Counted from the stretch's first letter, positions 47,541-56,677 are shown. The stretch: 64,000 nt of DNA from Microvirga thermotolerans (GCF_009363855.1 NZ_CP045423.1:2944001-3008000); one strand, 5' to 3'. Translations and numbers: made by a program. Notes: a model not told the origin generated them from the letters alone.

Positions 47541-48404
47541 ATGCCCTCAGGACTCGCCTTCCCCGTCATCGACCCGGTCGCCTTCTCGATCGGTCCCTTC
47601 GCGATCCGCTGGTATGCCCTCGCCTACGTGGCCGGGCTGCTGGGAGGCTGGTTCTACGCGAAGCGCCTGGCGGCCCGGGCGGACCTGTGGATGCCCTCGC
47701 CCCAGCCGAAGCCCGCGGACATCGACGACCTCATCGTCTGGGTCGCCCTCGGGGTCGTCCTCGGCGGACGCACGGGCTACGTCCTGTTCTACAACCTCAA
47801 GGCCTATCTCGCGCATCCGCTGGAGATCTTCGCCGTCTGGCGGGGCGGCATGTCCTTCCACGGCGGCTTCCTCGGCGCGGCGCTCGCCATCGTCCTGTTC
47901 GCCCGCTCGCGGGGACTCTCGGCCCTGACGATCCTCGACCTCGCCTCCACGGTCGCGCCCATCGGCCTGTTCTTCGGCCGCATCGCCAACTTCATCAACG
48001 GCGAATTGTGGGGCCGCCCGGCGCCGGACTTCCCCTACGCGGTCGTCTTTCCCCATGCGGGTCCGGTGCCGCGGCACCCGAGCCAGCTCTACGAGGCCTT
48101 CGCCGAGGGCCTTCTCCTGTTCCTCGTGATGGCCGTGGCGGTGCGCGCCTTCGGCTTTCGCCGCCCGGGCCTCGTCGGCGGCATCTTCCTGCTGGGCTAT
48201 GCCCTGGCGCGGATCGCCTGCGAGTTCTTCCGCGAGCCGGACGAGCAACTCGGCTTCCTGTTCGGCGGCTCGGTCCCGCTCCTCGGCGGCGGCATCACCA
48301 TGGGGATGCTCCTGTCGGTTCCCATGGCGGTCGCCGGCATCGTCGCCATCTGGCTCGCCGCCCGGGGCGCGACGCGCGCCCAAGCCACAACCGAGCCCGC
48401 GTGA
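47541..48404 (+). CDS. lgt: Prolipoprotein diacylglyceryl transferase
   Basis: Adds diacylglycerol to the lipobox cysteine of prelipoproteins in the inner membrane. The 287-residue protein has seven helices and the conserved motifs: FAIRWYALAYVAG, GGRTGYVLFYN, GGMSFHGGFLG, the Lgt signature GRIANFINGELWGRP (about 150-165) and HPSQLYEA. ATG at 47541. Its stop overlaps the GTG start of the next gene (GTGA). Confidence 0.97.
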   Translation: MPSGLAFPVIDPVAFSIGPFAIRWYALAYVAGLLGGWFYAKRLAARADLWMPSPQPKPADIDDLIVWVALGVVLGGRTGYVLFYNLKAYLAHPLEIFAVWRGGMSFHGGFLGAALAIVLFARSRGLSALTILDLASTVAPIGLFFGRIANFINGELWGRPAPDFPYAVVFPHAGPVPRHPSQLYEAFAEGLLLFLVMAVAVRAFGFRRPGLVGGIFLLGYALARIACEFFREPDEQLGFLFGGSVPLLGGGITMGMLLSVPMAVAGIVAIWLAARGATRAQATTEPA

Positions 48405-49486
48405 GCGCCCTCGCAAGGACCCTGCGCGACCTGATCGCCCTCGAGGGGCCGATCCCGGTCGAGCGCTACATGAGCCTGTGCCTCGCGCATTACTACGCCA
48501 CCCGCGACCCGCTGGGGCAGGCGGGCGACTTCACGACCGCACCCGAGATCGGCCAGATGTTCGGCGAGCTGATCGGCCTGTGGATGCTGGAGGTCTGGAA
48601 CGGGATGGGCCGCCCCGGCGGCCTGCGCCTCGTCGAGCTCGGCCCCGGGCGCGGCACCCTGATGGCCGACCTGCTGCGCGCGGCGCGGCTGATGCCGGAC
48701 TTCCTGGCTGCGGCCTCCGTCCATCTCGTGGAGACGAGCCCGGCGCTCCGCGAACGCCAGGGAGAGACGCTCCGTTCCGCCCCGGTCCCGGTGTCGTGGC
48801 ACGACCGCCTCGAGGAGGTGCCGGAGGGCCCGACGCTCCTCGTCGCCAACGAGTTCTTCGACGCCCTGCCGGTGCGCCAGTACGTCGCAACGGAGCGCGG
48901 CTGGTGCGAGCGGCTCATCGGCCTCGAAGGGGACGCCCTCGCCTTCGGCCTGCGCCCCGAGCCGGAGCCCGCCCTCGGGACCCCGCCACGCCTCGGGGCG
49001 GTGCTGGAATGGCCGGCCGCCGGGATCGCGGCGGCGCAGGGCCTCGCCCGCAGGCTCGCCCGCCAGACCGGCGCGGCGCTCCTCATCGACTACGGCTACT
49101 GGGGCCCGGCCTTCGGGGACACGCTCCAGGCCGTGAAGGGCCACGCCTACGCCGATCCCCTGGCGGATCCCGGAGAGGCCGACCTGACGACCCATGTGGA
49201 CTTCCACCGCATCGCCGCCGCGGCGGCCGGAGAGGGCCTCAGGATCCATGGCATGGCAACCCAGGGAGATTTCCTGCAGGCGCTCGGGATCGCCGCCCGG
49301 ACCGCCGCCCTCAAGCGGCGGGCAACACCCGCCCAGGCCGAGGGACTCGACCGGGCGCTGGAGCGCCTCACGGGCCGCGGGCCCGAGGCCATGGGGGAGC
49401 TCTTTAAGGTTTTGGCGCTAAGCCATCCCAGCCTCGAGGCGGTCCCCGGACTGGCCGCCCGTCCCACCGTTCCGGCAAGGACCTGA
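48401..49486 (+). CDS. MidA/NDUFAF7-type methyltransferase
   Basis: A 361-residue SAM-dependent enzyme of the MidA family (DUF185). Opening LIALEGPIPVERYMSLCLAH, YYATRDPLGQAGDFTTAPEI, motif I VELGPGRGTLMADLL and VANEFFDALPVRQY are all family marks. The mitochondrial form methylates an arginine of complex I subunit NDUFS2; a like role on NADH dehydrogenase is plausible. GTG start coupled to lgt; pgeF follows at once. This lgt-midA-pgeF order is common in Alphaproteobacteria. Confidence 0.93.
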   Translation: MSALARTLRDLIALEGPIPVERYMSLCLAHYYATRDPLGQAGDFTTAPEIGQMFGELIGLWMLEVWNGMGRPGGLRLVELGPGRGTLMADLLRAARLMPDFLAAASVHLVETSPALRERQGETLRSAPVPVSWHDRLEEVPEGPTLLVANEFFDALPVRQYVATERGWCERLIGLEGDALAFGLRPEPEPALGTPPRLGAVLEWPAAGIAAAQGLARRLARQTGAALLIDYGYWGPAFGDTLQAVKGHAYADPLADPGEADLTTHVDFHRIAAAAAGEGLRIHGMATQGDFLQALGIAARTAALKRRATPAQAEGLDRALERLTGRGPEAMGELFKVLALSHPSLEAVPGLAARPTVPART

Positions 49487-49500
49487 CGCAAGGACCTGAC
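49475..49500 (+). repeat. 13-bp tandem repeat at the midA-pgeF junction
   Basis: GCAAGGACCTGAC occurs twice head to tail (49475-49487 and 49488-49500). The first copy holds the midA stop, the second the AAGGA ribosome site of pgeF. It looks like a recent duplication. Confidence 0.85.
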
Positions 49501-49502
49501 GC

Positions 49503-50279
49503 ATGTATGTGGAAGCCCCCGAACTCGCGGCCTATCCCAATATCCGGCACGCCTTCTTCACCCGCGAGGGCGGCGTCTCCGAAGGGCTCTACGCGTCCCT
49601 GAACGGCGGGCTCGGCTCCTCGGACGATCCGGGGAAGGTGCGCGAGAACCGCCGCCGCATGGCGGCGGAGCTGGAGGTCGCGCCCGAGGCCCTGATCAGC
49701 GTCCATCAGGTCCACTCGGCGGATGCCGTGACCGTGGAGGCGCCGTGGAGCGGACAGCGCCCGAAGGCGGACGGCATGGCGACGGCGGTGCCCGGCATCG
49801 CCCTCGGCGTCACGACGGCGGATTGCGGCCCGGTGCTCTTCGCCGATCCGCATGTGAACGTCGTCGGCGCCGCCCATGCGGGCTGGCGCGGCGCGCTGAC
49901 CGGCATCCTGGAATCCACCCTGGAGGCGATGGAGAGGCTCGGAGCGCGGCGCGACAGGATCGTCGCCGTGCTCGGCCCCACCATAAGCCAGGACGCCTAC
50001 GAGGTCGGCGCCGACCTCAAGGCGACCTTCACCGGGCACGACCCCGCCAACGAGGACTTCTTCCGCCCGAGCGAGCGGGCGGGCCACGCCATGTTCGACC
50101 TTCCCGGCTACATCGGGCGCCGGCTGGAGCGGGCGGGAATCGGCGAGTTCGCCAATGTGGGCCTGTGCACCTACACCCACGAGGACCGGTTCTTCAGCTA
50201 CCGCCGGACGACGCACCGGGGCGAGCCGGATTACGGCCGCATGATCTCGGCCATCACCCTCATTCCCTCATACCTGTGA
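49503..50279 (+). CDS. pgeF: Peptidoglycan editing factor PgeF
   Basis: A 258-residue laccase-domain protein (YfiH). Zinc or copper ligands are in HQVHSADAV, TTADCGPVLF and AAHAGWRGAL, all intact; the C-terminus has LCTYTHEDRFFSYRRTT. In E. coli PgeF removes wrongly built muropeptide precursors. It is the third gene of the lgt operon. Its end overlaps the convergent SDR gene by 20 bases. Confidence 0.94.
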   Translation: MYVEAPELAAYPNIRHAFFTREGGVSEGLYASLNGGLGSSDDPGKVRENRRRMAAELEVAPEALISVHQVHSADAVTVEAPWSGQRPKADGMATAVPGIALGVTTADCGPVLFADPHVNVVGAAHAGWRGALTGILESTLEAMERLGARRDRIVAVLGPTISQDAYEVGADLKATFTGHDPANEDFFRPSERAGHAMFDLPGYIGRRLERAGIGEFANVGLCTYTHEDRFFSYRRTTHRGEPDYGRMISAITLIPSYL

Positions 50280-51027
50280 CGTCCGGCGTCTCCCAGGCGA
50301 GGTGCTGTCCCCCGTCCACGGCGATCATCTGACCGGTCACGCTGCGGGCGCGGACGAGATACATCAGCGCGTCGCCGATCTCCTCCGGGCCCGGCCCGCG
50401 CCGCAGGAGGAGCGCGTCGGTCTGCCCCGCGAAATCCTCGGGGGCCTGCCGGGCATTGGCGAGGGTGGGCCCGGGCCCGATCGCGTTCACCCGGATCCGG
50501 GGCGCGAGCGCCTGCGCCATGGTCTTCGTGGCCGTGTAGAGGGCGGCCTTCGTCAGGGTGTAGGAGAAGAACTGCGGCGTCGGCTTCCAGACGCGCTGGT
50601 CGACGATGTTGACGATCAGGCCTTCCCCCGCCTCCGGCACCTGGCGGGCGAAATCCCGCGCCAGGAAGGCCGGCGCACGCAGGTTGACGGCGAAATGCCG
50701 GTCCCAGCGCTCCGGCGACAGGGTGAGCACCTCGTCCGGCTCGAACTCGGAGGCATTGTTGACGAGGAGCGTGAGCGGGCCGACGGCGGCCCGTGCGGCC
50801 TCGACCGTCCCCGCGACCGCCCCGGCATCCGCCAGATCGGCCCGGATCACCGCCGCCGTCCCGCCCGCCCGGCGGACGGCGTCCGCCGCGGCTTCCGCAT
50901 CGGCGACGGAGCGGTTGCAGTGGATCGCGACCGAGAACCCCTCGCGCGCGAGCCTCTCGACGAGGCTGAGCCCGATTCGGCGGGCGCCTCCGGTCACCAG
51001 GGCCGCCCCGGGCATCTTTCCGCTCAT
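50260..51027 (-). CDS. SDR reductase, pteridine reductase-like
   Basis: A 255-residue short-chain reductase. The cofactor loop is TGGARRIG, the arginine-bearing form of pteridine reductases and FolM that selects NADPH; NNASEF, then NIVDQRV and the catalytic YTLTK (Y-x3-K) follow. Dihydropteridine or dihydrofolate reduction is likely, but other SDR substrates are possible. ATG at 51027. Confidence 0.85.
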   Translation of the reverse strand: MSGKMPGAALVTGGARRIGLSLVERLAREGFSVAIHCNRSVADAEAAADAVRRAGGTAAVIRADLADAGAVAGTVEAARAAVGPLTLLVNNASEFEPDEVLTLSPERWDRHFAVNLRAPAFLARDFARQVPEAGEGLIVNIVDQRVWKPTPQFFSYTLTKAALYTATKTMAQALAPRIRVNAIGPGPTLANARQAPEDFAGQTDALLLRRGPGPEEIGDALMYLVRARSVTGQMIAVDGGQHLAWETPDVTGMRE

Positions 51028-51315
51028 GAACTGCTGCCTTTCATCCGTTTCCCGCGTGGTTCATGCGCGCTAACCCATTTTTGCGCAGGCCGGCTCGAAC
51101 CAACTTGGCCGTCAGGCGTTCTAAGGCGCAGGGGATGCCAAAGGGGAATAACACGCAACGTCTGCCACATTCCTGACACAGTGCCCTCGGGGTGCTGTGG
51201 TGGACATGTCACAGATCTCACGAGGCTCTCGCCCTATAAAGCTTCCGTAGTCTGACTCGGCCCTGAGCGTGTGTGTTTGTGTCTCGGGACCGGGATGTCG
51301 AATAGGAAAGTAACC

Positions 51316-52002
51316 ATGAAGAAAATCCTTCTTGCCAGCGTTGCTCTTTTCGGTTTCGCCGGTGCCGCCGCCGCGGCCGATCTTCCGGCCCGCGCCGCCC
51401 CGCCCGCTCCGGTGGTCGCGGCCGTTCCGGTCTTCACCTGGACCGGTTTCTACGTCGGCGTGAACGCCGGCTACGGCTGGAACACCAGCAGCAACAACCC
51501 CTTCTTCTACGATCCGGTGCTCGGCTACTACGGTGGCGACGGCGGCAACGACGGCGGCTTCGTCGGCGGCGCCCAGGTCGGTTACAACTACCAGATCGGT
51601 CAGTTCGTGATCGGCGCCGAGGCGGACGTGCAGTACGCCGACCGCGGCAACCGCGACCGGATCCTCTACAGCCCGGTCTTCGGCTACTACAACGCCGGCA
51701 ACAACTCCGACGACTGGTTCGGCACCGTCCGCGCCCGCGCCGGCTTCGCCTTCGACCGCGCCCTCATCTACGCCACGGGCGGTTTCGCCTTCAACGGCGA
51801 CAACGGCGGCTGGACCGTCGGCGGCGGTCTCGAATACGCCTTCACGAACAACCTGACCGCGAAGATCGAAGGTCTGTACGTGAACATCGACAACGGCAAC
51901 CGCAATGACCTCATCTACGGCGTGGGTTATTACGGCGGCAAGAACAAGGACGAGTTCGGCGTGGTCCGCGCGGGTCTGAACTACAAGTTCTCGACCTACT
52001 GA
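51316..52002 (+). CDS. Outer membrane beta-barrel protein
   Basis: A 228-residue porin-like protein: signal peptide MKKILLASVALFGFAGAAAA, then a Pro/Ala linker and an eight-strand barrel opening TWTGFYVGVNAGYGWN and ending GVVRAGLNYKFSTY with terminal aromatic Tyr, needed for BAM insertion. Similar to Omp25/Omp31-type proteins of Rhizobiales. It sits alone, with an AGGAAAG ribosome site and its own terminator; the 288-base upstream region carries a TATAAA box near 51235. Confidence 0.92.
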   Translation: MKKILLASVALFGFAGAAAAADLPARAAPPAPVVAAVPVFTWTGFYVGVNAGYGWNTSSNNPFFYDPVLGYYGGDGGNDGGFVGGAQVGYNYQIGQFVIGAEADVQYADRGNRDRILYSPVFGYYNAGNNSDDWFGTVRARAGFAFDRALIYATGGFAFNGDNGGWTVGGGLEYAFTNNLTAKIEGLYVNIDNGNRNDLIYGVGYYGGKNKDEFGVVRAGLNYKFSTY

Positions 52003-52029
52003 GACCGACCGAACCTTCCGACGGAAGAA

Positions 52030-52056
52030 GGCCCGGAGCGATCCGGGCCTTTTTCT
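52030..52056 (+). terminator. Terminator of the outer membrane protein gene
   Basis: GGCCCGGA, loop GCGA, TCCGGGCC, then TTTTTCTT. A strong stem with T-tract 28 bases after the stop. Confidence 0.9.
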
Positions 52057-52058
52057 TG

Positions 52059-52664
52059 TCAGGCGGCCACCCGCGTCTTGGCGAAGGCGGGCACGCGGGC
52101 CTCGAAGTCGGCGAGCCAGGCGACCAGCTTCGGATGGGTCTTGCGCCACTCCCCGCCCATGCGCAGGTCGAGATAGCCGAGGGCGCAGGCGAGCGCGATG
52201 TGCCCGATGTGGAGCGCGGCGGCGGGGGTCGAGAGATGCTCCTCGGCGTAGGCCAGCGCCCGCTCCACCTTGCCCGCCTGCAGCTCGAGCCACTTGGGCT
52301 CGTGCCGGTCGGGCGTGCGGAAGCGGCCCTCGTAGACCTGGAGCAGCGCGGCATCCATGATGCCGTCCGCGAGCGCCTGCTGGCGCAGGACCGGGAAGCG
52401 CTCCCCGCCGGAGGGCAGGATCTTCCCGCCGCCGGCGAGGTGATCGAGATATTCCACGATCACCCGCGAATCGTAGAGCACCTCCCCGTTCTCGAGGATC
52501 AGGGCCGGAATCTTGCCGAGGGGATTCTGGCGGCGCAGGCTGTCCGCCGGGTCCGTGGTGTCGGCGGGAACGATCTCGATGCGATCGGACAGGCCCAGGA
52601 GCGAGGCGGCGATCTTCACCTTGCGGCCGAAGGGAGACGCGGGAGAGGTGCGAAGCGTGAGCAT
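52059..52664 (-). CDS. Glutathione S-transferase family protein
   Basis: A 201-residue GST: thioredoxin-like N-domain (TLRTSPASPFGRKVKIAASL, with Ser near 7-9 as likely glutathione-binding residue; NPLGKIPALILENGEVLYDS) and helical C-domain (IGHIALACALGYLDLR). Substrate unknown. The start at 52664 gives the canonical N-terminus; the longer frame lacks support. It converges with the porin gene. Confidence 0.9.
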   Translation of the reverse strand: MLTLRTSPASPFGRKVKIAASLLGLSDRIEIVPADTTDPADSLRRQNPLGKIPALILENGEVLYDSRVIVEYLDHLAGGGKILPSGGERFPVLRQQALADGIMDAALLQVYEGRFRTPDRHEPKWLELQAGKVERALAYAEEHLSTPAAALHIGHIALACALGYLDLRMGGEWRKTHPKLVAWLADFEARVPAFAKTRVAA

Positions 52665-52729
52665 GGGATGACCCGGAGCAGGAAAGGACGCTCCTTCATG
52701 CCGCTCCCGGGCAGCCCCCGCAACGGCTT

Positions 52730-53578
52730 TCACGCCGGCGGGCCGAACGGCTCACAGCGATAACGCGCATAGCTCCCGCGCGACAGGCGCTCGGCGAGGG
52801 CGGGAAGGAGAACCTCCGCCTCCTCGCGCAGGGACCAGGGCGGATTGAAGACGATCAGGCCGCTGCCGTTGAGGCGCGCCGGCTCGCGGGGATCGTCCAC
52901 GAGGATTTCGAGGCGCAGGCCCGGCCGCGGGCTCTCGGCATGGAGCCGCTCCGCGAGCGCGTCCACCGGCCCCAAGGCCTTGATCGGGTACCAGCCGGCA
53001 TAGACCCCGGTCTCCCACTTGCGCAGGGCCAGGAGGATCTCCGTGCCGAGCCGCTCCAGCTCGTTCGGCTGCTCGTAGGGCGGGTCGATGAGCACGAGCC
53101 CCCGCTTCTCCTTCGGCGGAATGAGGGCATGGAGGGCGGTCCATCCGTCGAGATGCAGGACCTTGAGATTCGCCACCGCGTTGAAGGCCGCGTTCAGCAG
53201 GGCATGATCGGCGGGATGCAGCTCCACGAGGACGCCCCGGTCCTGGCGGCGGAGCATCTCGCGCAGGATCCCCGGCGAGCCGGGATAGACGGTCTGTCCG
53301 TGGCGGGCGCGGACCTCCGCGACCGCCCGGCGATAGGGCGCGAGCAGGGCCTCGACCTCGGGCGCGAAGGGCTCGTCGAGCCGGCCGATCCCGTCGACCC
53401 ACTCGCCCGTCCGTCCGGCCTCGTCGCCGGAAAGGTCGTAGAGACCCACCCCCGCATGGGTGTCGATGACCCGCAGGGGCGTTTCCTTGCGCTGGAGATA
53501 GGCGAGGATCCGCACCAGGAGCGCGTGCTTCATGACGTCGGCGAAATTGCCCGCATGGAAGGCATGGCGATAGTTCAT
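52730..53578 (-). CDS. rlmJ: 23S rRNA (adenine(2030)-N6)-methyltransferase RlmJ
   Basis: A 282-residue RNA methyltransferase: MNYRHAFHAGNFADVMKHAL is the family opening, DTHAGVGLYDLSG is motif I, and VLIDPPYEQ is the catalytic DPPY motif. It methylates A2030 of 23S rRNA in E. coli. The start at 53578 has no strong ribosome site. Confidence 0.95.
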   Translation of the reverse strand: MNYRHAFHAGNFADVMKHALLVRILAYLQRKETPLRVIDTHAGVGLYDLSGDEAGRTGEWVDGIGRLDEPFAPEVEALLAPYRRAVAEVRARHGQTVYPGSPGILREMLRRQDRGVLVELHPADHALLNAAFNAVANLKVLHLDGWTALHALIPPKEKRGLVLIDPPYEQPNELERLGTEILLALRKWETGVYAGWYPIKALGPVDALAERLHAESPRPGLRLEILVDDPREPARLNGSGLIVFNPPWSLREEAEVLLPALAERLSRGSYARYRCEPFGPPA

Positions 53579-53646
53579 GGGAGAGCTAAACCACGTTCGG
53601 AAGACGAAGGGAACGGCCCCGGATCGCGGCCGGCCGCGACCCGGCT

Positions 53647-54315
53647 CTATCGCGGCGCGGGAACCGCGATCGCGCCGGCGCGGCAGCCGTCCCGGTCGAC
53701 CTCCGGGCACTGGCGGAAGCCGCGCAGGTCCCTGTCGAGGCAGATGCGGATCTCCTGGAACACCCGCCGCCCGCAGGACACCGCCATCATCTCCGGCCGC
53801 AGACCCGGATTGGCGCCGGCGAAGGCGCGCTCGATCTCGATGGGCATCACCTGGGAATCGGCCTTCAGGAGGGTAAGGCTGTCGGGGATCCTCACCAGCT
53901 CACGCGCCTTGCGGACGAGGGAAAAGTACTCTGCGGGCCCGAGGCCGGAGCAGGTCCCGTGCTTGCGCCACTGGTAGCGGGCGAGGTTGGGATCGGGGAA
54001 GAGCCCCTCGAACCGGTCGAGGACGGTGCGCGGCACGAAGCGCCCGGGCGGTTCGCAGAAGGTGGGGTAGCCGCGCTCCGATTGCGGCCACAGGCCGTGG
54101 ACCACGAAACCGAGCCCGCTGCCCTCCTCGCACTGCCTGCGCTCGCTCCCGCGGGCATCGGCCTCGCAGAAGCCGGGCGACCAGGACAGGGCGAGCACGT
54201 AGAAGTCGAACGCCCCGGCGGGCGCGCCGCGCATCTCCTGCATGGGCTGTGCGGCGGCGGGAAGAACGCTCAGGAGCCAGGCGCCTGCCAGGGCGAGGCA
54301 CCGGGCCAGGTTCAC
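53647..54315 (-). CDS. Secreted ribonuclease T2
   Basis: A 222-residue exported RNase: signal peptide to about residue 23 (LSVLPAAAQ), then both catalytic boxes, CAS I FVVHGLWPQ with H73 and CAS II QWRKHGTCSG with H119, plus cysteines for disulfides. RNase T2 cuts single-stranded RNA outside the cytoplasm, possibly for nutrient use. GTG at 54315 overlaps the previous stop (GTGA), so it is coupled to the small secreted protein upstream. Confidence 0.95.
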   Translation of the reverse strand: MNLARCLALAGAWLLSVLPAAAQPMQEMRGAPAGAFDFYVLALSWSPGFCEADARGSERRQCEEGSGLGFVVHGLWPQSERGYPTFCEPPGRFVPRTVLDRFEGLFPDPNLARYQWRKHGTCSGLGPAEYFSLVRKARELVRIPDSLTLLKADSQVMPIEIERAFAGANPGLRPEMMAVSCGRRVFQEIRICLDRDLRGFRQCPEVDRDGCRAGAIAVPAPR

Positions 54316-54743
54316 GGCTGGGCCTGTTTGCACAGGGGCGCGTAGGCGTAGTTCCGGTCGAGCCCGACCACGCACCAGTCGGCGCTCCAGCCGATGCCGA
54401 TGAAGCCGAGCTTCTCCCGGACCGAATAGTTGATCCGGCGCTTGTAGCCGTCGGACACGATCACGGTGCCGGTGCAGAAGCGGCGCGGGATGTAGTCGAG
54501 CCCCCAGGGCCGCCAGTCGGTCTCGACCACGCGCTCGAACCCCACGATGGTGAGGGAGGACGACCAGAAGCGGCTCTCGCGGGTCGAGAAATCGGACGAG
54601 ATCTGCCCGAGGACGGCGGGGTCCGCGCAGGCCGGGAGCGATGCGCTGTAGGAATGGTCCCGCCGCTCGGCCGGGGTTATTTCGCGGGCGAGCGCCGGAG
54701 CGCTCAACAGCACGCAGGACACCAAAGCCGCCAGCCACTTCAT
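54312..54743 (-). CDS. Secreted protein coupled to RNase T2
   Basis: A 143-residue exported protein: signal peptide MKWLAALVSCVLLSAPALA, mature part with four cysteines (PACADP, RRFCTG, ADWCVVG, PLCKQ). ATG at 54743 has GGAG seven bases upstream; the ATGs at 54749 and 54764 are alternatives. Coupled to the RNase T2 gene by a GTGA overlap. It might be an RNase partner or inhibitor, but that is a guess. Confidence 0.7.
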   Translation of the reverse strand: MKWLAALVSCVLLSAPALAREITPAERRDHSYSASLPACADPAVLGQISSDFSTRESRFWSSSLTIVGFERVVETDWRPWGLDYIPRRFCTGTVIVSDGYKRRINYSVREKLGFIGIGWSADWCVVGLDRNYAYAPLCKQAQP

Positions 54744-54845
54744 CGCCATGCTCCACGGATCCACGATCTTTCTGGACCATGTAAGCGCCGGGCAGGAACG
54801 TCAAGGCTCCGCTTCCGGCATCCGCAGGAAAAGGGCGGCCGGTCC

Positions 54846-55877
54846 TCAGTAGATCGCCGCGCCGTTGAGCACCAGGGGCGCGCCCGGCGCAACGGGACGG
54901 TAGGCAGGCGGGACCGGACCTGTCGCGACCGGGCGCGGAGGCGGAACCTGCGATCCGTAGGCGCCGGGCGCGGGCGGAGGGCCCGCGAACGGCCCCTGCC
55001 CCGCCCCCGGCGGAACGGACGATGCGTGCAGCGGGCCCGGCGGGAGCGGCGTCCGCACCGGCGCGGAGGACGCCGGAGCGGGCCCGGGGTCCGCCGCGTA
55101 GGCAGTCTCGGGCAGGTCCTGCTCCATGTCGACGGGCGCGAGATCCGCCGTCTGCGCCGCCTCGGCCGCGGCCAGCCGGCTGCGTTCCGGATCGATCCTG
55201 GCGGCGAACTTCAGGACCGGCTTGCAGATGCGCCGGGTGCCGCGCGGGTCGTGGCGCGCCAGGTCGATGTGCAGGTGATCGTAATGGAACGCGTCCGAGC
55301 CCGGGGCGAGGACGGTGCTGAAGTAGCGGCAGGCCCCCACGAACACCTCCCGCAGGAAGTCCTGCTCCGCCGGGTCGCCCCTCCACCCCTTCGCCACCGC
55401 GATCTCGCGCCCGTCGGCGAGGATGAAGGCCATGACGTCGAGGGCGTTGCCGAAGGCGTGCTCGGACACCTTGGCGCCCCGCTGGTTGTTGCGCGGCCGG
55501 CAGGAATAGGAGCCCGCCTTCAGGTCGACCACCGGCACTCCGAAATAGAGGACGGCGGCGGGCTTCACGATCTCGTCGATCCAGGTGTCGATCCGGGGAA
55601 TGATCGGGCAGGCCAGGGTCACCTTGGAGGTGAGGCCGACGGAGCCGTTGTTGAAGGCGGAAACCTTGAACGGATAATCCATGCCGCAGACGCCCGGTCC
55701 GTCGATCTTCGCGGACAGGGCCACATAGGCGGAGGGCTGCACGAGCCGCTGGGCCAGGCAGGCCTCCTCGGCCTGCGAGCGCCACGGCTCGCGCTGCTCG
55801 AACCGGAACAGGCCGCACCCCGTCAATCCGAGCCCGACGAGCGATAGGGCAAAGAACGCAACCAACCCACGACGCAT
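54846..55877 (-). CDS. Extensin-like lipoprotein, putative M15-type peptidase
   Basis: A 343-residue protein: lipoprotein signal with LTGC at 18-21, then the extensin-like C-terminal domain (about 50-215) holding HAFGNALDVMAF and HYDHLHIDLARHD, the H-x6-D and H-x-H zinc pattern of LAS/M15 peptidases that trim peptidoglycan. The last 120 residues are Pro-rich and disordered. Peptidoglycan cleavage is inferred from the metal pattern. Confidence 0.88.
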   Translation of the reverse strand: MRRGLVAFFALSLVGLGLTGCGLFRFEQREPWRSQAEEACLAQRLVQPSAYVALSAKIDGPGVCGMDYPFKVSAFNNGSVGLTSKVTLACPIIPRIDTWIDEIVKPAAVLYFGVPVVDLKAGSYSCRPRNNQRGAKVSEHAFGNALDVMAFILADGREIAVAKGWRGDPAEQDFLREVFVGACRYFSTVLAPGSDAFHYDHLHIDLARHDPRGTRRICKPVLKFAARIDPERSRLAAAEAAQTADLAPVDMEQDLPETAYAADPGPAPASSAPVRTPLPPGPLHASSVPPGAGQGPFAGPPPAPGAYGSQVPPPRPVATGPVPPAYRPVAPGAPLVLNGAAIY

Positions 55878-56231
55878 GGGGGAAGGTTAGACCGCCCGGC
55901 GTAAACAGACCGTCAACGGCGAAAGCCCGGGTCCCATTTCAGTCTTTTCTGAGTGGAACCGCCGTGTTTTCTCCGCACATCTCAACGAAATCTGTGGCAC
56001 GTCAGGAAAACACTTGACCGGCCCACGACCGTCTTGTGAAGATTTTCCGAAGTGCGGTGCACAACATCTTTTTTCCACTGCCCCCGGCGAGGGGATTTCG
56101 ACGGCCGGCCAAGCGTTTAACCTGCCTTATACCCGGCACGGCCTGCCAGCGAACCGTTTCGATTGGGTACGGCGGCCTTTCCACCGTGTTAAAGCTTTGT
56201 TAATTTACCCCTCCATTTAGACAGGTGCCCC
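55878..56231. other. Intergenic region before the 33-residue gene
   Basis: About 350 bases without a gene. The last 100 are AT-rich (TTAAAGCTTTGTTAATTTA) and probably hold the promoter of the small gene at 56232. I see no clear hexamers or repeats. Confidence 0.5.
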
Positions 56232-56333
56232 ATGAACCTGACGTCGAAATTGGACAAGGCTTCCAAGCTCAACATCGCAGCGGTGTGCGTGTCGCTCGCC
56301 TTCATCTGCGCCATTGTCGTCGGGGTTTTCTGA
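56232..56333 (+). CDS. 33-residue single-helix membrane peptide
   Basis: Starts MNLTSKLDKASKLN, an amphipathic lead, then one hydrophobic segment (IAAVCVSLAFICAIVVGVF, 15-33) with two cysteines, ending at the membrane. An AT-rich leader and GACAGG before the ATG support expression. No family recognised; it is the size of small stress or regulatory membrane peptides. Confidence 0.55.
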   Translation: MNLTSKLDKASKLNIAAVCVSLAFICAIVVGVF

Positions 56334-56422
56334 ACGGAATCGCCGGTCGGCCGAGGCCGACAGCCCATTCGACCCAACGCCTTTCATGACATGCGCTGCC
56401 GGATCCCCTCCGGCAGCGTTTT

Positions 56423-56677
56423 TCATGAGTCGAGGCAGGGCGTGTCGCTGAGGATCCAGGACGTGACGTTGAGCGCCATGCCGCACTGGGCGAGGCGCGG
56501 CCCGTCCGGCGTCCGGAGGCAGACCTTCTCGCCCACCGCGAAGGTCCGGCCCTGGGCCCGGCACCAGCAATCGGCGGGATCGTGGCCCGGCGCCTGGGCA
56601 AGGGCCGTCTCGGCCCGATAGGCCGGACCTGCGCCTCCGGCGAGCATCAGGCTCAAGGCGACAACGACGTACCGCAT
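56423..56677 (-). CDS. Small secreted cysteine-rich protein
   Basis: An 84-residue protein: signal peptide MRYVVVALSLMLAGGAG, then five cysteines (DCWCRA, KVCLRT, AQCGMA, TPCLDS), suggesting disulfides in the periplasm. ATG at 56677 follows GGAGGT. It lies downstream of moaE on the same strand. Function unknown. Confidence 0.65.
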   Translation of the reverse strand: MRYVVVALSLMLAGGAGPAYRAETALAQAPGHDPADCWCRAQGRTFAVGEKVCLRTPDGPRLAQCGMALNVTSWILSDTPCLDS

